From positions 62,001-126,000 of the forward strand of contig CAVOKY010000003.1 in assembly GCA_963696645.1 (NCBI GenBank): a stretch of 64,000 bases of DNA. The letters are read 5' to 3'. This DNA comes from JAMXLO01 sp963696645. Lineage in GTDB: Bacteria; Pseudomonadota; Alphaproteobacteria; Acetobacterales; Acetobacteraceae. The notes beneath the pieces are model-generated. The model searched no databases. It saw nothing but the letters and a program-made list of their open reading frames with translations, and was not told where the DNA came from. Position 1 is the stretch's first letter. Every line of letters starts with the position of its first letter. Positions 52,624-62,155 of the stretch are shown here, one piece after another. A program made the position numbers and the translations under genes.

Positions 52624-52881
52624 ATGACCGAGACCGCATCGAAGACACAGATACTGCTCGCTCGTCCGCGCGAAGGCGCGATATCCACTGCCAGGATCAT
52701 TCTGCTGGGACTCGTTATGGACGCGACCTACCAGTTCATCGAACTCAAGTCGTTCTATCCCATTGAGGCGGTCATCGTTGCGCTGGTCCTCGCATTTCTG
52801 CCCTACGTGCTGCTGCGCGGTCCGATCGCACGCGCTGCGCGCTGGTGGGGCATTGGTGCCACAGTGGACAAAGTCCACTGA
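52624..52881 (+). CDS. Small two-helix membrane protein (85 aa)
   Basis: I do not recognise a named family. The N-terminus is polar (TETASKTQILLARPREGAIS), followed by two hydrophobic segments (about residues 22-40 and 45-66; IEAVIVALVLAFLPYVLLRG) and a basic tail. It precedes a larger membrane protein gene on the same strand and is probably cotranscribed with it. Small proteins of this kind often accompany sulfatase and DUF202 genes in envelope clusters; that link is inferred. Confidence 0.7.
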   Translation: MTETASKTQILLARPREGAISTARIILLGLVMDATYQFIELKSFYPIEAVIVALVLAFLPYVLLRGPIARAARWWGIGATVDKVH

Positions 52882-53779
52882 CGCCTGACGCGCGCAACAG
52901 TCCTGAGTCGTCTCAGACGGAACCGCAGGCATTGCATGTCGGCATGGCGCCGCCACCGGACGGCGCACTTTTCGAAGGCGGCCCGCCGCTTGGCCTGGAA
53001 CGGCGGCTTGGGCTCAACAAGGGCAGCAACCTTTATGTCGGCCGCAGGATGTTGCTGGTCGTGCTGATTGGATGGGTGCCACTCATCGTGCTGACGATCG
53101 TGCAGAGTGTGATATTGCACACGGACCGAATCGGCTCGCTGGTTTGGGAAGTCGGAGCCCATGCGTGTTATCTGTTGGCTGCGCCACTGCTCATACTCGC
53201 CGAGACTGAGTGTGCGGCACAACTCAGCGCAATTGTACGTCATTTCATCGACGGCAGCCTCGTGCCTGACGAGGAACGCGAGCGCTTCGATGCGGCAATT
53301 TCATCAACGCGCAAGTTGCTCGGCTCGACATCGGCAGCGATCGTGGTCGTCGTGCTCGCCTACGGGATAATGGCGGCCACGGCCTGGTCCACGCCAATGG
53401 AACAGGTCCCGGTCTGGCACAGGTCCGAAGGAGGTGCGCCGATTTTTTCGCCGGCCGGATGGTGGCACGTCCTGGTAAGCCTGCCGCTGCTGCTCATACT
53501 GGTGCTCGGCTGGTTGTCGCGGCTCGCGATGTGGTCGCACCTGCTTTGGCGGATATCTCGGCTCCGCCTGCGGCTTGTGGCGTCACATCCCGATCGCGCG
53601 GCCGGTCTCGGCTTTGTAGGACACTCCGTGCGCGCATTTGCCATCGTGGCGTTGGCGCTGATGACAATTGCCGCGGGAAGGTCGGCGCATATCGTTCTGG
53701 AGGACGGAACGTTGCGCACGCCACAGTTGTTATTCAACGGCGGTCTGATGCTGAGCGTCGCCGCGATGTTCACAGCGCC

Positions 53780-55320
53780 CAGCACTTCTCATTTTGCCTC
53801 AACCCCGTAACGAAGGGGCAGCTTCCCTGCCCCGGCCCGATGACGTTGTTCACGGCCCGAGTGGAGGAGGTCTGGTGAACGCCAGGGTGCCTAGCAGGTG
53901 GTGCCATGACGGGAACACCAGATAGGTGGTGATTGCCCGGAGATGCTGGAAGAACCCCTGACGCGTTCCGGCGGTGCGCATGGCGGCACGCCAGGCCTGT
54001 CCTGCCAGTTCGCAGACGGTGTGGCAGGCGAAGGCCAGCAGGTTGAGTGTGGTGAGCACGGTTGAAAGGTTCTGCCGGCCGTGCCCGAAATTGTGTTCCA
54101 GGTGGTAGCCCTTGGTCTTCAGGGTGTTGAACGCCTCGTTTTCGATTTTCCAGCGCGCCCTGCCGCAGGCGGCCAGTTCGGCTACGCTGTCGCGGCCCAC
54201 CGCCAGGTCGGTGATGAAGCTGTTTCGGTAGGTTGCCTTGCCGGCGGGATCGAGGATCTCGATCATGAACCAGTTGACCTTCAAGGCGTCGCCGCCGTCG
54301 CGCATTGGCACATCGGACAGCCACCGATAGCGATGACGGCCCCATTTGCCGCGGACCTTGACCCGGGTTGTCAGTTCCTCCAGCGCGACGCCGCTGCGGT
54401 ATTCCTCAATGGTCTGGTGCGACGCGGGCTTGCAGACGAAGATGAAGTGCGCGCTCGCATCGAGCACCGCCTGGCAGGTCGGCTGGCGCGAGTACAGATC
54501 ATCGCCCAGATACACCGGGTTGAGCCGGGCATAGCAGGCGCCATGCGCTGTCAGCCAGCGCCGCATGGCGCGGCTCTCGCAGTCCTGTTTGTCGTGACCA
54601 TCCTGCGGGACGATGAATTCCGGCTCCAGCGGCACCGCATGGTTGTGGCCGGGACAGACCAGTGTCGCGGCCAGCAGGGCGTGATGGTATTCCTCCGTGC
54701 CGTTGCCGCGTTTGCGGGTTGAGCAATTCGGACAATGCAGTTCGGTCGAGCAGTAATACTCGGAGCCATCCAGCGCGATCAGCATGTGGTCTTTGAGGAC
54801 ACGCAGTTGGTCGATCGCGCCGGACTGCTCCAGTTCGGCGAGCGCGGCGGCGAAGGCAGGGTGGAATTGCTCCGGCTCAACCGGATCGAGCATGGCGCGG
54901 ATCTGATTGTCGCAGGGGATCCGATCCATCCCGAACAGGGTCTGGCAGTTGGAGCGCCCCTGACCCGCCGCCAGATGCCGCTGATGCGCCAGAAACGACG
55001 GGCTCTGCATGAAGAACGCGGCGAACGCGGCCATGCCGAAATCGGCCATGGCGTAGGTCGTATTCTGCCCCTGCCGCTTGTCCGGAAGCGCCAGGCAGCA
55101 GCCACGAACGGCAGCGATCAGGTGGTCCGTCGTGCTCACCCCGCCAACGAATCGACAAAGCCGTCGCGCCGGAAGCCGTCATCCGTCTATCGCCGGCGAT
55201 TTGACCGGCACTGTTGCATTCCAAACTCAGTCCGGCGCCGTCAGGCTCGCAGCCAACCCGCTGCCATGACCCGATTGAGCCCTCGCATCCACCATGCTCG
55301 GGGCAAAATGAGAAGTGCTG
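53780..55320 (-). mobile_element. Insertion sequence, copy B (1541 bp)
   Basis: Same element as at 859-2399, in the same orientation, with identical 19-bp inverted repeats and a different 9-bp target duplication (CACAGCGCC at 53771-53779 and 55321-55329). Only three substitutions separate the copies, so they diverged recently. It inserted into the coding part of a membrane protein gene. Confidence 0.97.
53850..55139 (-). CDS. DDE transposase of IS copy B
   Basis: The 429-aa transposase is identical to that of copy A except for Thr in TVLTTLNLLAFACH, where copy A has Ala. It uses the same GTG start and is intact. Motifs are as in copy A: ALDGSEYYCS, YLGDDLYS, WKIENEAFNTLK. Its presence in two intact copies makes it likely that the element is still mobile in this genome. 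Confidence 0.93.
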   Translation of the reverse strand: MSTTDHLIAAVRGCCLALPDKRQGQNTTYAMADFGMAAFAAFFMQSPSFLAHQRHLAAGQGRSNCQTLFGMDRIPCDNQIRAMLDPVEPEQFHPAFAAALAELEQSGAIDQLRVLKDHMLIALDGSEYYCSTELHCPNCSTRKRGNGTEEYHHALLAATLVCPGHNHAVPLEPEFIVPQDGHDKQDCESRAMRRWLTAHGACYARLNPVYLGDDLYSRQPTCQAVLDASAHFIFVCKPASHQTIEEYRSGVALEELTTRVKVRGKWGRHRYRWLSDVPMRDGGDALKVNWFMIEILDPAGKATYRNSFITDLAVGRDSVAELAACGRARWKIENEAFNTLKTKGYHLEHNFGHGRQNLSTVLTTLNLLAFACHTVCELAGQAWRAAMRTAGTRQGFFQHLRAITTYLVFPSWHHLLGTLAFTRPPPLGP

Positions 55321-55680
55321 CACAGCGCCGCTGCTTGTGTTCACTCCAACTCTGATGCAGGTATGGCGGCGCGCGGCATTTGAATACGGCGCACTCGCGG
55401 AGCGGATGGGTGTTGCCTTCGAGGACAAATGGCTGAATCGCGAACAGCTCATGGACCCGACCATATTGGAGCACCAGGATTTCTCGGCGACCACCGATCT
55501 CTATCAGGTTGTCGCGAATATCTACGAAATGCGGCTTATTCCGATCGACGTCAAAAGCCTTGTCATGCTTGTTGGCGCGATGCTGTTGCCGTTTGTGCCC
55601 GTCGTGCTCCTGGCGGTACCGGCAGACCAAATCCTGACGGGCCTGAAAGGCCTGTTGTTTTGACAACGAAGGACATCGTC

Positions 55681-56148
55681 ATGACCGACGAGCGCGTGAC
55701 ACCGACGTTGACCCCGGCCGAGGTTTCGTTCGAATTGTCGTCACGGAACACCGGTTTGGCGCTGCAGCGCACTCGGATGGCCGCCGACCGCACGCTGATG
55801 GCGGTGATCCGCACGTCGCTTTCGCTTATCAGCTTCGGTTTCACGATCAGTCAGATCTTCGAAAAGCTGAAGGAAAGCGGCGTGCTGAAATCAGACGTGC
55901 CCGAAGTGCCGAAATTCGGCGTGTCACTTGTCCTGCTCGGCATCATGATGCTCATCCTCGGCATCGGCTACCACGGGCAGTTCATGTATGCGCTGCGCGT
56001 CGGGCGCAAGCGTTTGATGCGCGAAGGGCTTATTCATGGAGAAAGCCCATTCCCGGCTTCGCTCACGCTCATTACCGCGCTGATCCTTCTTGCGATCGGG
56101 ATCGCGGCAATGACCAGCATGATATTTCATTCCGGCCCGTTCGAGTGA
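55681..56148 (+). CDS. DUF202 (YidH-like) membrane protein
   Basis: The 155-aa protein has the DUF202 signature near the start: ELSSRNTGLALQRTRMAADR, followed by TLMAVIRTSLSLISFGFTIS as helix 1. Two further helices lie at about residues 80-100 and 125-147. DUF202 proteins are inner-membrane proteins of unknown function. It starts 17 nt after the stop of the IS-interrupted gene, so the insertion may be polar on it. The ATG at 55681 follows a GAAGGA site. Confidence 0.88.
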   Translation: MTDERVTPTLTPAEVSFELSSRNTGLALQRTRMAADRTLMAVIRTSLSLISFGFTISQIFEKLKESGVLKSDVPEVPKFGVSLVLLGIMMLILGIGYHGQFMYALRVGRKRLMREGLIHGESPFPASLTLITALILLAIGIAAMTSMIFHSGPFE

Positions 56149-56261
56149 GGCGCCGCTCGCAATGACTGTGACTGCCGAGGTGCTCAGGTCAGGCGTCGCA
56201 TTGATTTGTTCGAACAGGCGGTCCGCGCTGACGGTCCGCGAAAAGCAGATGGAGATGTTCC

Positions 56262-56600
56262 GTGGAGGAATGGCTGGCGTTCGTCGCGAAGAATGCGGTG
56301 GTGGTCATCGAAGCGATGGCTCTGGTGGTCATCGCCGTCGGCACGATCGTAGCTTTCTTCACGGGCGTTCCGGCCATGCTCAAGCCATCGGCGACTGACC
56401 TGCTGGTTCGGCAGATCTGGCGGCGCTATGCACGCTGGCTGGTTGCCGGCCTGACATTTCAGCTTGCCGCCGACATCATCAGGACGTCGGTGGCGCCGAC
56501 CTGGCAGGACATCGGACAGGTGGCAGCAATCGCTGTCATCCGCACGTTTCTGGACTACTACCTCATGCACGATCTGGGCGACATGGGCGAAAGCCGATGA
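56262..56600 (+). CDS. DUF1622 membrane protein
   Basis: The 112-aa protein starts at a GTG (56262) supported by GGAG about 7 nt upstream. It has three hydrophobic segments (about residues 8-35, 58-75 and 80-100) and the DUF1622 core LVAGLTFQLAADIIRTSVAP followed by IAVIRTFLDYYLMHDLGDMG. The function of DUF1622 proteins is unknown. It lies downstream of the DUF202 gene on the same strand, after 113 nt. Confidence 0.85.
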   Translation: MEEWLAFVAKNAVVVIEAMALVVIAVGTIVAFFTGVPAMLKPSATDLLVRQIWRRYARWLVAGLTFQLAADIIRTSVAPTWQDIGQVAAIAVIRTFLDYYLMHDLGDMGESR

Positions 56601-56785
56601 TCCTGCCCAACGGTATGACGCGTCGTGAAGCGCCATCGATTCCGCCAATTCCACGATCTGTTGCCAAAAATGGGTAGTCACCCCGGCTTCACCACGCGCA
56701 GGCTGCAACCAACAGCAAAGGCGGCACTGAGCCGGATTGGGAAGCTCGGTGCAGCCCGGTCGTCCGGCGGCGGAGCGATGGGGAT

Positions 56786-57739
56786 ATGCCTGGCAGTACG
56801 ACGTCAGTCTTCAGCGAGCCGGACGATTACCAGGCTGCGCTGCAACTTGATGGTGGTTTTGAGCTGGTCATCACCCGCCCTGGCGCATTCAGGGCCGAAC
56901 TGACGCGGATCGAGTTGCCCCGCATGCGACTTATGGCGGGCTGCGAGCGCCTCGCCCGAATTGGCTTCCTCACGCAGGCGCCCGACCTGATCAGGATTGT
57001 CCTGCCGATGCGCCACGGCGGATTGCTGTTCTCGGGTGGGATTGTGTCACGCCCGGATGAACTCGTGACGTATGCGCCGGGCCAGCGCATCCATGAACGA
57101 ACCGACGGTCCATGTCACTGGCGAAGCATTTGGCTCCCCGTGGAGGATCTGTTGCGTTATGGCCATGCGGTCATTGGCCGCTCGTTTGAGATCCCTGATG
57201 GGCTGCTTCGATGGCGGCCGAAGCGTGAGGCACTCAACCGGCTGAGCCATTTGCACAATCACGCGATCCATACGAGCAAGGTGGAGCCACGCGTCTTCGC
57301 TGCCGCCCAGGCAACTCGCGGACTGGAGCAGGAATTGATCGCGAACCTGATCGACTGCATGCAGGGGACAGCACCCAACCTGGATGCCGTAGCCAATGTC
57401 CGGCGCACGGTCGTCATGAACCGATTCGAGGGTTTGCTCGTGAAGAGCGCCGACGCCCCACCATCCATTCCGCAGATATGTGCGGCGTTGGGGATACCGG
57501 ACCGCACCCTGCGGGCGTATTGCTTAAGCCACCTTGGCCTGGGCCCGCATCGGTACCTGCACTTGCGCCAGATGCAGCGAATCCGGCAGGAGCTGCGTGC
57601 CGCCGATCCCAGCACGATACGCATCGCAGACCTTGCGCATCGCTATGGTTTCAGAGGCCTGGGGCGATTTGCGGCAAGCTATCGCGAGCAATATGGCGAG
57701 CTGCCTTCCGACACCAAAAGACAGCGCGCAGTGCGCTGA
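56786..57739 (+). CDS. AraC-family transcriptional regulator
   Basis: The 317-aa regulator has an N-terminal cupin-like sensing domain (about residues 20-170) and two helix-turn-helix motifs at the C-terminus: SIPQICAALGIPDRTLRAYC and IRIADLAHRYGFRGLGRFAA, followed by SYREQYGELPSDTKR. The layout resembles AraC proteins that sense small organic molecules. The ligand is unknown. It is intact and lies next to a degenerate relative at 57855-58420, which suggests a former tandem pair. Confidence 0.88.
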   Translation: MPGSTTSVFSEPDDYQAALQLDGGFELVITRPGAFRAELTRIELPRMRLMAGCERLARIGFLTQAPDLIRIVLPMRHGGLLFSGGIVSRPDELVTYAPGQRIHERTDGPCHWRSIWLPVEDLLRYGHAVIGRSFEIPDGLLRWRPKREALNRLSHLHNHAIHTSKVEPRVFAAAQATRGLEQELIANLIDCMQGTAPNLDAVANVRRTVVMNRFEGLLVKSADAPPSIPQICAALGIPDRTLRAYCLSHLGLGPHRYLHLRQMQRIRQELRAADPSTIRIADLAHRYGFRGLGRFAASYREQYGELPSDTKRQRAVR

Positions 57740-57854
57740 TCCGTCGATGCGTCCCGTCGGGTGCGCATCGCGGGAGGGATTGATCTAGATCAATGAGCTC
57801 CGGTGCCGGTCACGTCAGGGTGCCGCCGTCCAAACCGGGGACCGAGGTCAAAAA

Positions 57855-58420
57855 ATGTCGTCGAGCGCGGTCCAGAGCTCTACCGATCCCTATGACTACG
57901 CAACATCGATCCGTGGGACGAAGGCCGAGCTGACGGTGACCGGCCGCGGGGATTTCGCTGCGAAGATCATCCGCATTGATTTCGATCACCTATGGATGCA
58001 GCGGTTCTCCGAGAACCTGCCGCGGATCCTCCACTCGGCGAACTCGAATGGCCGAACGGTCGTCTCCTTCCAAACCCACGCGGGACCACCCGTGGTCCGT
58101 GGTGGCATCAAGGTGCGGCGATTGACGGGCATCCTGACGTGGCCCTATATATTGCGGACCTATGTGCAATGGTCGGGGCCCCGGAGCGAACGCTGCGCCT
58201 ATGCTGTTATGAAAGCCTGGGAATGGGTCCCAAGCGCTATGTGCTATTCCGGCGCATGAACCTGGCGGGCCATGCCTTGCACCTTGCCGACTCGGCCGTG
58301 GTGTCGGTAACCGACGTCGCGGCAAACCTCGGGTTTTGGAACTTCGGACGTTTCGCTGTAGCTTACAAAGCGCTATTCGGCGAGAATCCATCGACGACCC
58401 TGCGCGAAAAGGCAGACTAA
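57855..58420 (+). pseudogene. AraC-family regulator with internal deletion
   Basis: The N-terminal 85-90 codons (MSSSAVQSSTDPYDYATSIR up to VVRGGIKVRRL) resemble the start of the sensing domain of the preceding AraC gene. Then about 120 codons are missing and the frame changes. The helix-turn-helix part follows in another frame: YIADLCAMVGAPERTLRLCC, SVTDVAANLGFWNFGRFAVA, and YKALFGENPSTTLREK, stopping at 58420. It is not expected to be functional. It may be a duplicate of its neighbour or an independent paralogue. Confidence 0.8.
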
Positions 58421-58524
58421 GAGCAGGCGTCGTCGATAGCCTTCTTCTTGCCGAAACCGAATAGCGTGCTAGAAGTACCCGGCCCATTCTGCCAATGCTG
58501 CAACACAAACGAGGGGACTCTGAA

Positions 58525-58965
58525 ATGAACTATCGTCGAATGCTTTCGGTCAAGTTGATCGCTACCGGTGCGCTTGCGATCGCCGCGTCATACGGTGCGG
58601 CGTTTGCCCAGACAGCATCGATCAAGCAGACTCCGGCCGGTCGGCTTTTTGTCTACCACGCGCCGGCGGCCGGCGAGTGCCCAGCGCTCGATTGGCACAT
58701 CCTGGTCGGGGCGAATAATACTCTGTCGGGCATAATCGCTTGGAATGACATGCGGTCGATGGCCAAAGCCACGGGCAGCATCAGTCCGGATGGGGACGTG
58801 CACATCACCGCGAAAGAGCAGGGGGGACAAGGCCGGACAGCGACCATTACGGGTAAGCTCAGACAGGACGGCTGGATCTTCGCCGATGTCAATGGCCCCG
58901 GCATAAAGTGCAAAAACGTGGCCGTATCATACTACACCGCGCCTCCCGGCGGCAGCGGCGGCTGA
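58525..58965 (+). CDS. Secreted hypothetical protein (146 aa)
   Basis: The protein starts MNYRRMLSVKLIATGALAIA and has a signal peptide likely cut after AAFAQ (about residue 27). The mature part contains AGECPALDWHILVGANNTLS and ends in a Gly-rich tail; two Cys could form a disulfide. It resembles the lipoprotein at 62801-63178 in general layout (short secreted protein with a CPA motif and a Cys near the end), but I cannot name a family. The ATG at 58525 fits the signal peptide; the frame is open 10 codons upstream. Confidence 0.75.
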   Translation: MNYRRMLSVKLIATGALAIAASYGAAFAQTASIKQTPAGRLFVYHAPAAGECPALDWHILVGANNTLSGIIAWNDMRSMAKATGSISPDGDVHITAKEQGGQGRTATITGKLRQDGWIFADVNGPGIKCKNVAVSYYTAPPGGSGG

Positions 58966-59266
58966 CACTTTCGCCACGGCGCGACAGCCAGCGCCGCCGT
59001 TTTGCTGCACGTTTTGCTTGGAACCGCTTCGGGTTGACAGCTGGAGGTCGCTGGGTTGCAGCGACATCCGGTTGCCGCCCGAGGTGATTGTCGCTGCAAT
59101 CGATGCAGCGATAACGGCGGCAAGATACTGAACGCAACAGTCGGGCTGCTGGTTTGTACCCGCAGTGTATTTTGGCGTCTCGATGTGTTGTTGCCTGTCA
59201 TGGCGACCGTGCGTCGTTGGATGCTTATCCGGTTTCCACCGACATGATCGAAATGACGAGGCGGAC
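58966..59266. other. Intergenic region
   Basis: These 301 nt hold no gene that I can support. A short GC-rich stretch near 59100 has a GCTGCAATCGATGCAGC imperfect palindrome at about 59092-59108. No promoter is clear. Confidence 0.4.
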
Positions 59267-59813
59267 ATGATGACCAGACGACAGATGACCGGTTCGACGG
59301 TGACCCTGCTGCTGTCGGGACTGCTTGCGGCCTGCGTGCCGGCACAGTCGTACGACAACCTGGAAGCGCAGTACAGATCAGCTCAACCAGAATCTGTCGA
59401 ACGAAATCGCGCAGGGCCAGGTCCACATCACCCGGCTGCAGGGCGCTATCAAGATCGCGGTGAACAGCGAATTGCTGTTCCCATCTGGTGGCTGGCAGAT
59501 GCCGCCCGCGGCGGCGAAAACAATCGCGGAGATGGCGCCCGTCCTGGCGCCGATGCAGACGGCGCATCTCGTGGTCAACGGCTACACGGACAACACGCCG
59601 ATCGGTCCAGAGTTGCGCCAGCAAGGTATCGACAGCAATCAGCAGCTCTCACTGAAGCGGGCTCAGACCGTGATGCAGTACCTGATCTCTCAGGGGGTCA
59701 ATCCGAACCTGGTGTCGGCCCAGGGTTTGGGGGATACGAGCCCGGTTGCCTCGAATGACACGGCTCAAGGACGGGCGCAGAACCGTCGTGTCGAGATCAC
59801 CCTGTCGAGTTAG
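59267..59813 (+). pseudogene. OmpA-family lipoprotein, frameshifted
   Basis: The N-terminus MMTRRQMTGSTVTLLLSGLL followed by AACVPAQ is a lipoprotein signal with Cys in the lipobox. After YDNLEAQY (about 59377) one extra base moves the frame. The rest, DQLNQNLSNEIAQGQVHITR and the OmpA-like peptidoglycan-binding domain (VVNGYTDNTPIGPELRQQGI, LSLKRAQTVMQYLISQGVNP, GRAQNRRVEITLSS), is in the next frame and ends at 59813. The restored protein is about 181 aa. Such proteins anchor the envelope to peptidoglycan. A sequence error or a real mutation are both possible. Confidence 0.82.
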
Positions 59814-60074
59814 GGCGCGCGGCGGACGGGATTCTGGCGTTTAATCCGGATTATCCGCCAATGCAGCGCGTCGCGAGCTGCATTGGCGAGGCGGTCAAGG
59901 CTGAAATCCAGGCGCCAATTGCGGCGATGCAAAAGAACGCCCAGGCTACTGAATGTACGGAGATGCGGCGAGTGCGTCACAAGACGCACCCGTTCAAGCC
60001 GCTAATACGGTAGTCCAATTTTGTTGGCTTCACGCCAGGGACCTGACCACGTCACCAGCCGACGGGAGTCATCC

Positions 60075-61121
60075 ATGCAGTCATTCTTGAGCACCGGTTT
60101 GAAGCGCCGCATTCTGCTTGGCGCTCTTGCGGCGCTCCCGACGCTGTCTGGTCTGCCTGGCAGCACTACGCAGGCGCAGACCGTCGCACCGCTGGCCTCC
60201 TGGAACGACGGTCCGGCGAAACAGGCGATCATTAATTCCGTGCACAAAACAACCGACCGCGCCAGCGCCAGCTACGTTGCGCCGGAAGTGCGGATCGCCA
60301 CGTTCGACCAGGACGGCACGCTGTGGGTTGAACAGCCGGCGTATGCGCAACTGGTCTACTGCGTGGATCGCGTGCCATCGGTGGTCGCGGCGAAACCGGA
60401 ACTGGCGCATGTCGAGCCGTTCAAGACCGTATTGACTGGCAACCGGGAAGCAATAGCGGAGCTCTCGATGGCGGATCTGGGAAAGATAGCCGCGGTGACG
60501 CTGAGCGGGATGTCGGTGGATGAATTCCAGGCACAGGTGAAGGCGTGGATCGAAACCGCCAAGGATAGTCGCTGGAAGCGCCCGTATACGCAACTCGTCT
60601 ATCAGCCGATGCTGGAGGTGCTGCAGTACCTGCGTGCAAACGGCTACAAGACTTACATTGTAACAGGTGGTGGCCAGGACTTCGTGCGGGTTTACGCCGA
60701 GCAGGTCTATGGCATCCCGCCCGAGCAGGTTGTCGGCACCATGGGGGGGACCACTTACGGCTACGGCAGGGACGGCAAGCCAGTCCTGACCAAGGACCCC
60801 AGGATGCTGCTGAATGACGATAACGCAGGCAAACCGCAGGGCATCCACATGATGATCGGACGCCAACCCCGCGCCGCGTTCGGCAACTCGATCGGTGATC
60901 GGCAGATGCTGGAGTATACCAGCGCCGGCGACGGCGCCCGGCTGGGAATGCTGGTGCTGCACGACGACGCGCAGCGGGAGTACACGTACGGGCCGGCCGA
61001 GGGTCTGCCTGACAGCAAGATCGGCACGTTCACGCAGGCGCTATATGGCGAGGCGATCGAGCAGGGCTGGTCGGTCATCAGCATGAAGAACGACTGGAAC
61101 CGGATATTCGCGTTCGAATAG
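60075..61121 (+). CDS. Exported HAD-family phosphatase
   Basis: The 348-aa protein has an N-terminal signal with a twin-Arg-like stretch (LKRRILLGALAALPTLSGLP), cut near TQAQ. HAD motif 1 is ATFDQDGTLW (nucleophile Asp at about residue 77). Motif 2 lies in TYIVTGGGQDFVRVYAEQVY, and motif 4 in AAFGNSIGDRQMLEYT. It is probably a periplasmic phosphatase of unknown substrate. The ATG at 60075 is preferred because the signal peptide begins there. It belongs to the envelope gene group at the right end of the window. Confidence 0.85.
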   Translation: MQSFLSTGLKRRILLGALAALPTLSGLPGSTTQAQTVAPLASWNDGPAKQAIINSVHKTTDRASASYVAPEVRIATFDQDGTLWVEQPAYAQLVYCVDRVPSVVAAKPELAHVEPFKTVLTGNREAIAELSMADLGKIAAVTLSGMSVDEFQAQVKAWIETAKDSRWKRPYTQLVYQPMLEVLQYLRANGYKTYIVTGGGQDFVRVYAEQVYGIPPEQVVGTMGGTTYGYGRDGKPVLTKDPRMLLNDDNAGKPQGIHMMIGRQPRAAFGNSIGDRQMLEYTSAGDGARLGMLVLHDDAQREYTYGPAEGLPDSKIGTFTQALYGEAIEQGWSVISMKNDWNRIFAFE

Positions 61122-61150
61122 GGCGAAGCGGTAAGGGGCAGCGTTCGAGC

Positions 61151-61927
61151 CTACCTCGGAATGCCGTTGGCAGCGTCAACGAGCGCCTGAACGGACACCT
61201 GGATCAGCCCGCGCTGCGGGCGATCCAGATCGACGACCAGCATGATCAGAAGGGCAATCGTGAGCGACATGATCATGGTGAGCGTGCGTCGCCTGGCCCC
61301 ATAGGCGCCAGCGTTGAAACCCGTAAATCCCATCGCGACCATTGCTGTGCCGATAAGCATGCCGGTCACTGCCAGAGGAACGCGATTTCGCAGCGCGGTG
61401 ATCCGCGCTTCATGGATGTTATTCATCTCGTTCAGCGAGCCAACAAAGCGATAGGCGGGCAGCGACTGCGGGTTTTCCGCTGTCACTGCGACGGCCAGCC
61501 GCCAAAGGCGTTCCTGTAGATCGACGGACCGCGCGATGTCATGTTGCAGCTTCACCGGATCGTACGGCACGCCAAGCGCGACGCGGACCGCGGCGTACTC
61601 GCGCAGCAGGCTGAGGATGGGCTGCTGCGCGAACTCCGGCAGCATAAGGGCGAAGTTGGCGGTGCTGCCAATTGCATTGGCCTCCTCTAGAACGATGTTG
61701 CGGCGCACGTCGTAGCGCGCCTCGGCCATGGAAACACTGAAGGCGACAAGAAGTGCGAGCAGGCCGAGAGCAGCAGCGGCCGGCGTGCTGACATCGGCAT
61801 TCTCGGCGGTGGTCTTATGGTATTGCAGACCGATCCAGTTACCCACTGCAGCCGCCGCCTCGATCAGCAAGAAGGTCACAGGATACAGGATCAGCATGTT
61901 CATTCCGTACAACCACTCGAAACTCAT
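61151..61927 (-). CDS. DUF4239-like membrane protein
   Basis: The 258-aa protein starts MSFEWLYGMNMLILYPVTFL after GGAGG. It has two N-terminal transmembrane segments (about residues 7-28 and 50-68, with AAAALGLLALLVAFSVSMAE), a soluble loop with EARYDVRRNIVLEEANAIGS, and two C-terminal segments (about 190-235). This is the bestrophin-like DUF4239 layout. Function is unknown. It converges on the HAD phosphatase gene. Confidence 0.8.
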   Translation of the reverse strand: MSFEWLYGMNMLILYPVTFLLIEAAAAVGNWIGLQYHKTTAENADVSTPAAAALGLLALLVAFSVSMAEARYDVRRNIVLEEANAIGSTANFALMLPEFAQQPILSLLREYAAVRVALGVPYDPVKLQHDIARSVDLQERLWRLAVAVTAENPQSLPAYRFVGSLNEMNNIHEARITALRNRVPLAVTGMLIGTAMVAMGFTGFNAGAYGARRRTLTMIMSLTIALLIMLVVDLDRPQRGLIQVSVQALVDAANGIPR

Positions 61928-62155
61928 CCTGAAACCTCCACGGGATTGGACCAGAAAGAAGATACGATTGCTGAACCACGTATCACGGAAGTGCAAGATG
62001 AACGCATAGGATGTTCGGTCTTTGCGATTGTGTTGGCGGCCGGCACCGTTCGTTTTTGCCGGATCTGCCTAGCCCGCCAATGCCCGGCGTGATAGTTGGT
62101 AGCCGGTCCGGTGACTTCGCTGACCGATCATCCATTTCCCCGGAGAGCAGAAGAA

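Larger units (their letters stand above)
52944..55663 (+). pseudogene. Multi-spanning membrane protein gene split by IS copy B
   Basis: The 5' part (52944-53779) encodes a polar N-terminus and about five or six transmembrane helices (for example RRMLLVVLIGWVPLIVLTIV and WHVLVSLPLLLILVLGWLSR). It is interrupted after the codons for MFTAP. Removing the insertion and one copy of the 9-bp target repeat joins it exactly in frame to LLVFTPTLMQVWRRAAFEYG at 55330, ending at 55663. The restored protein is about 389 aa and ends with two more hydrophobic segments (SLVMLVGAMLLPFVPVVLLA). Family unknown to me. The start is chosen as the first ATG after the previous gene; upstream alternatives exist. Confidence 0.88.
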
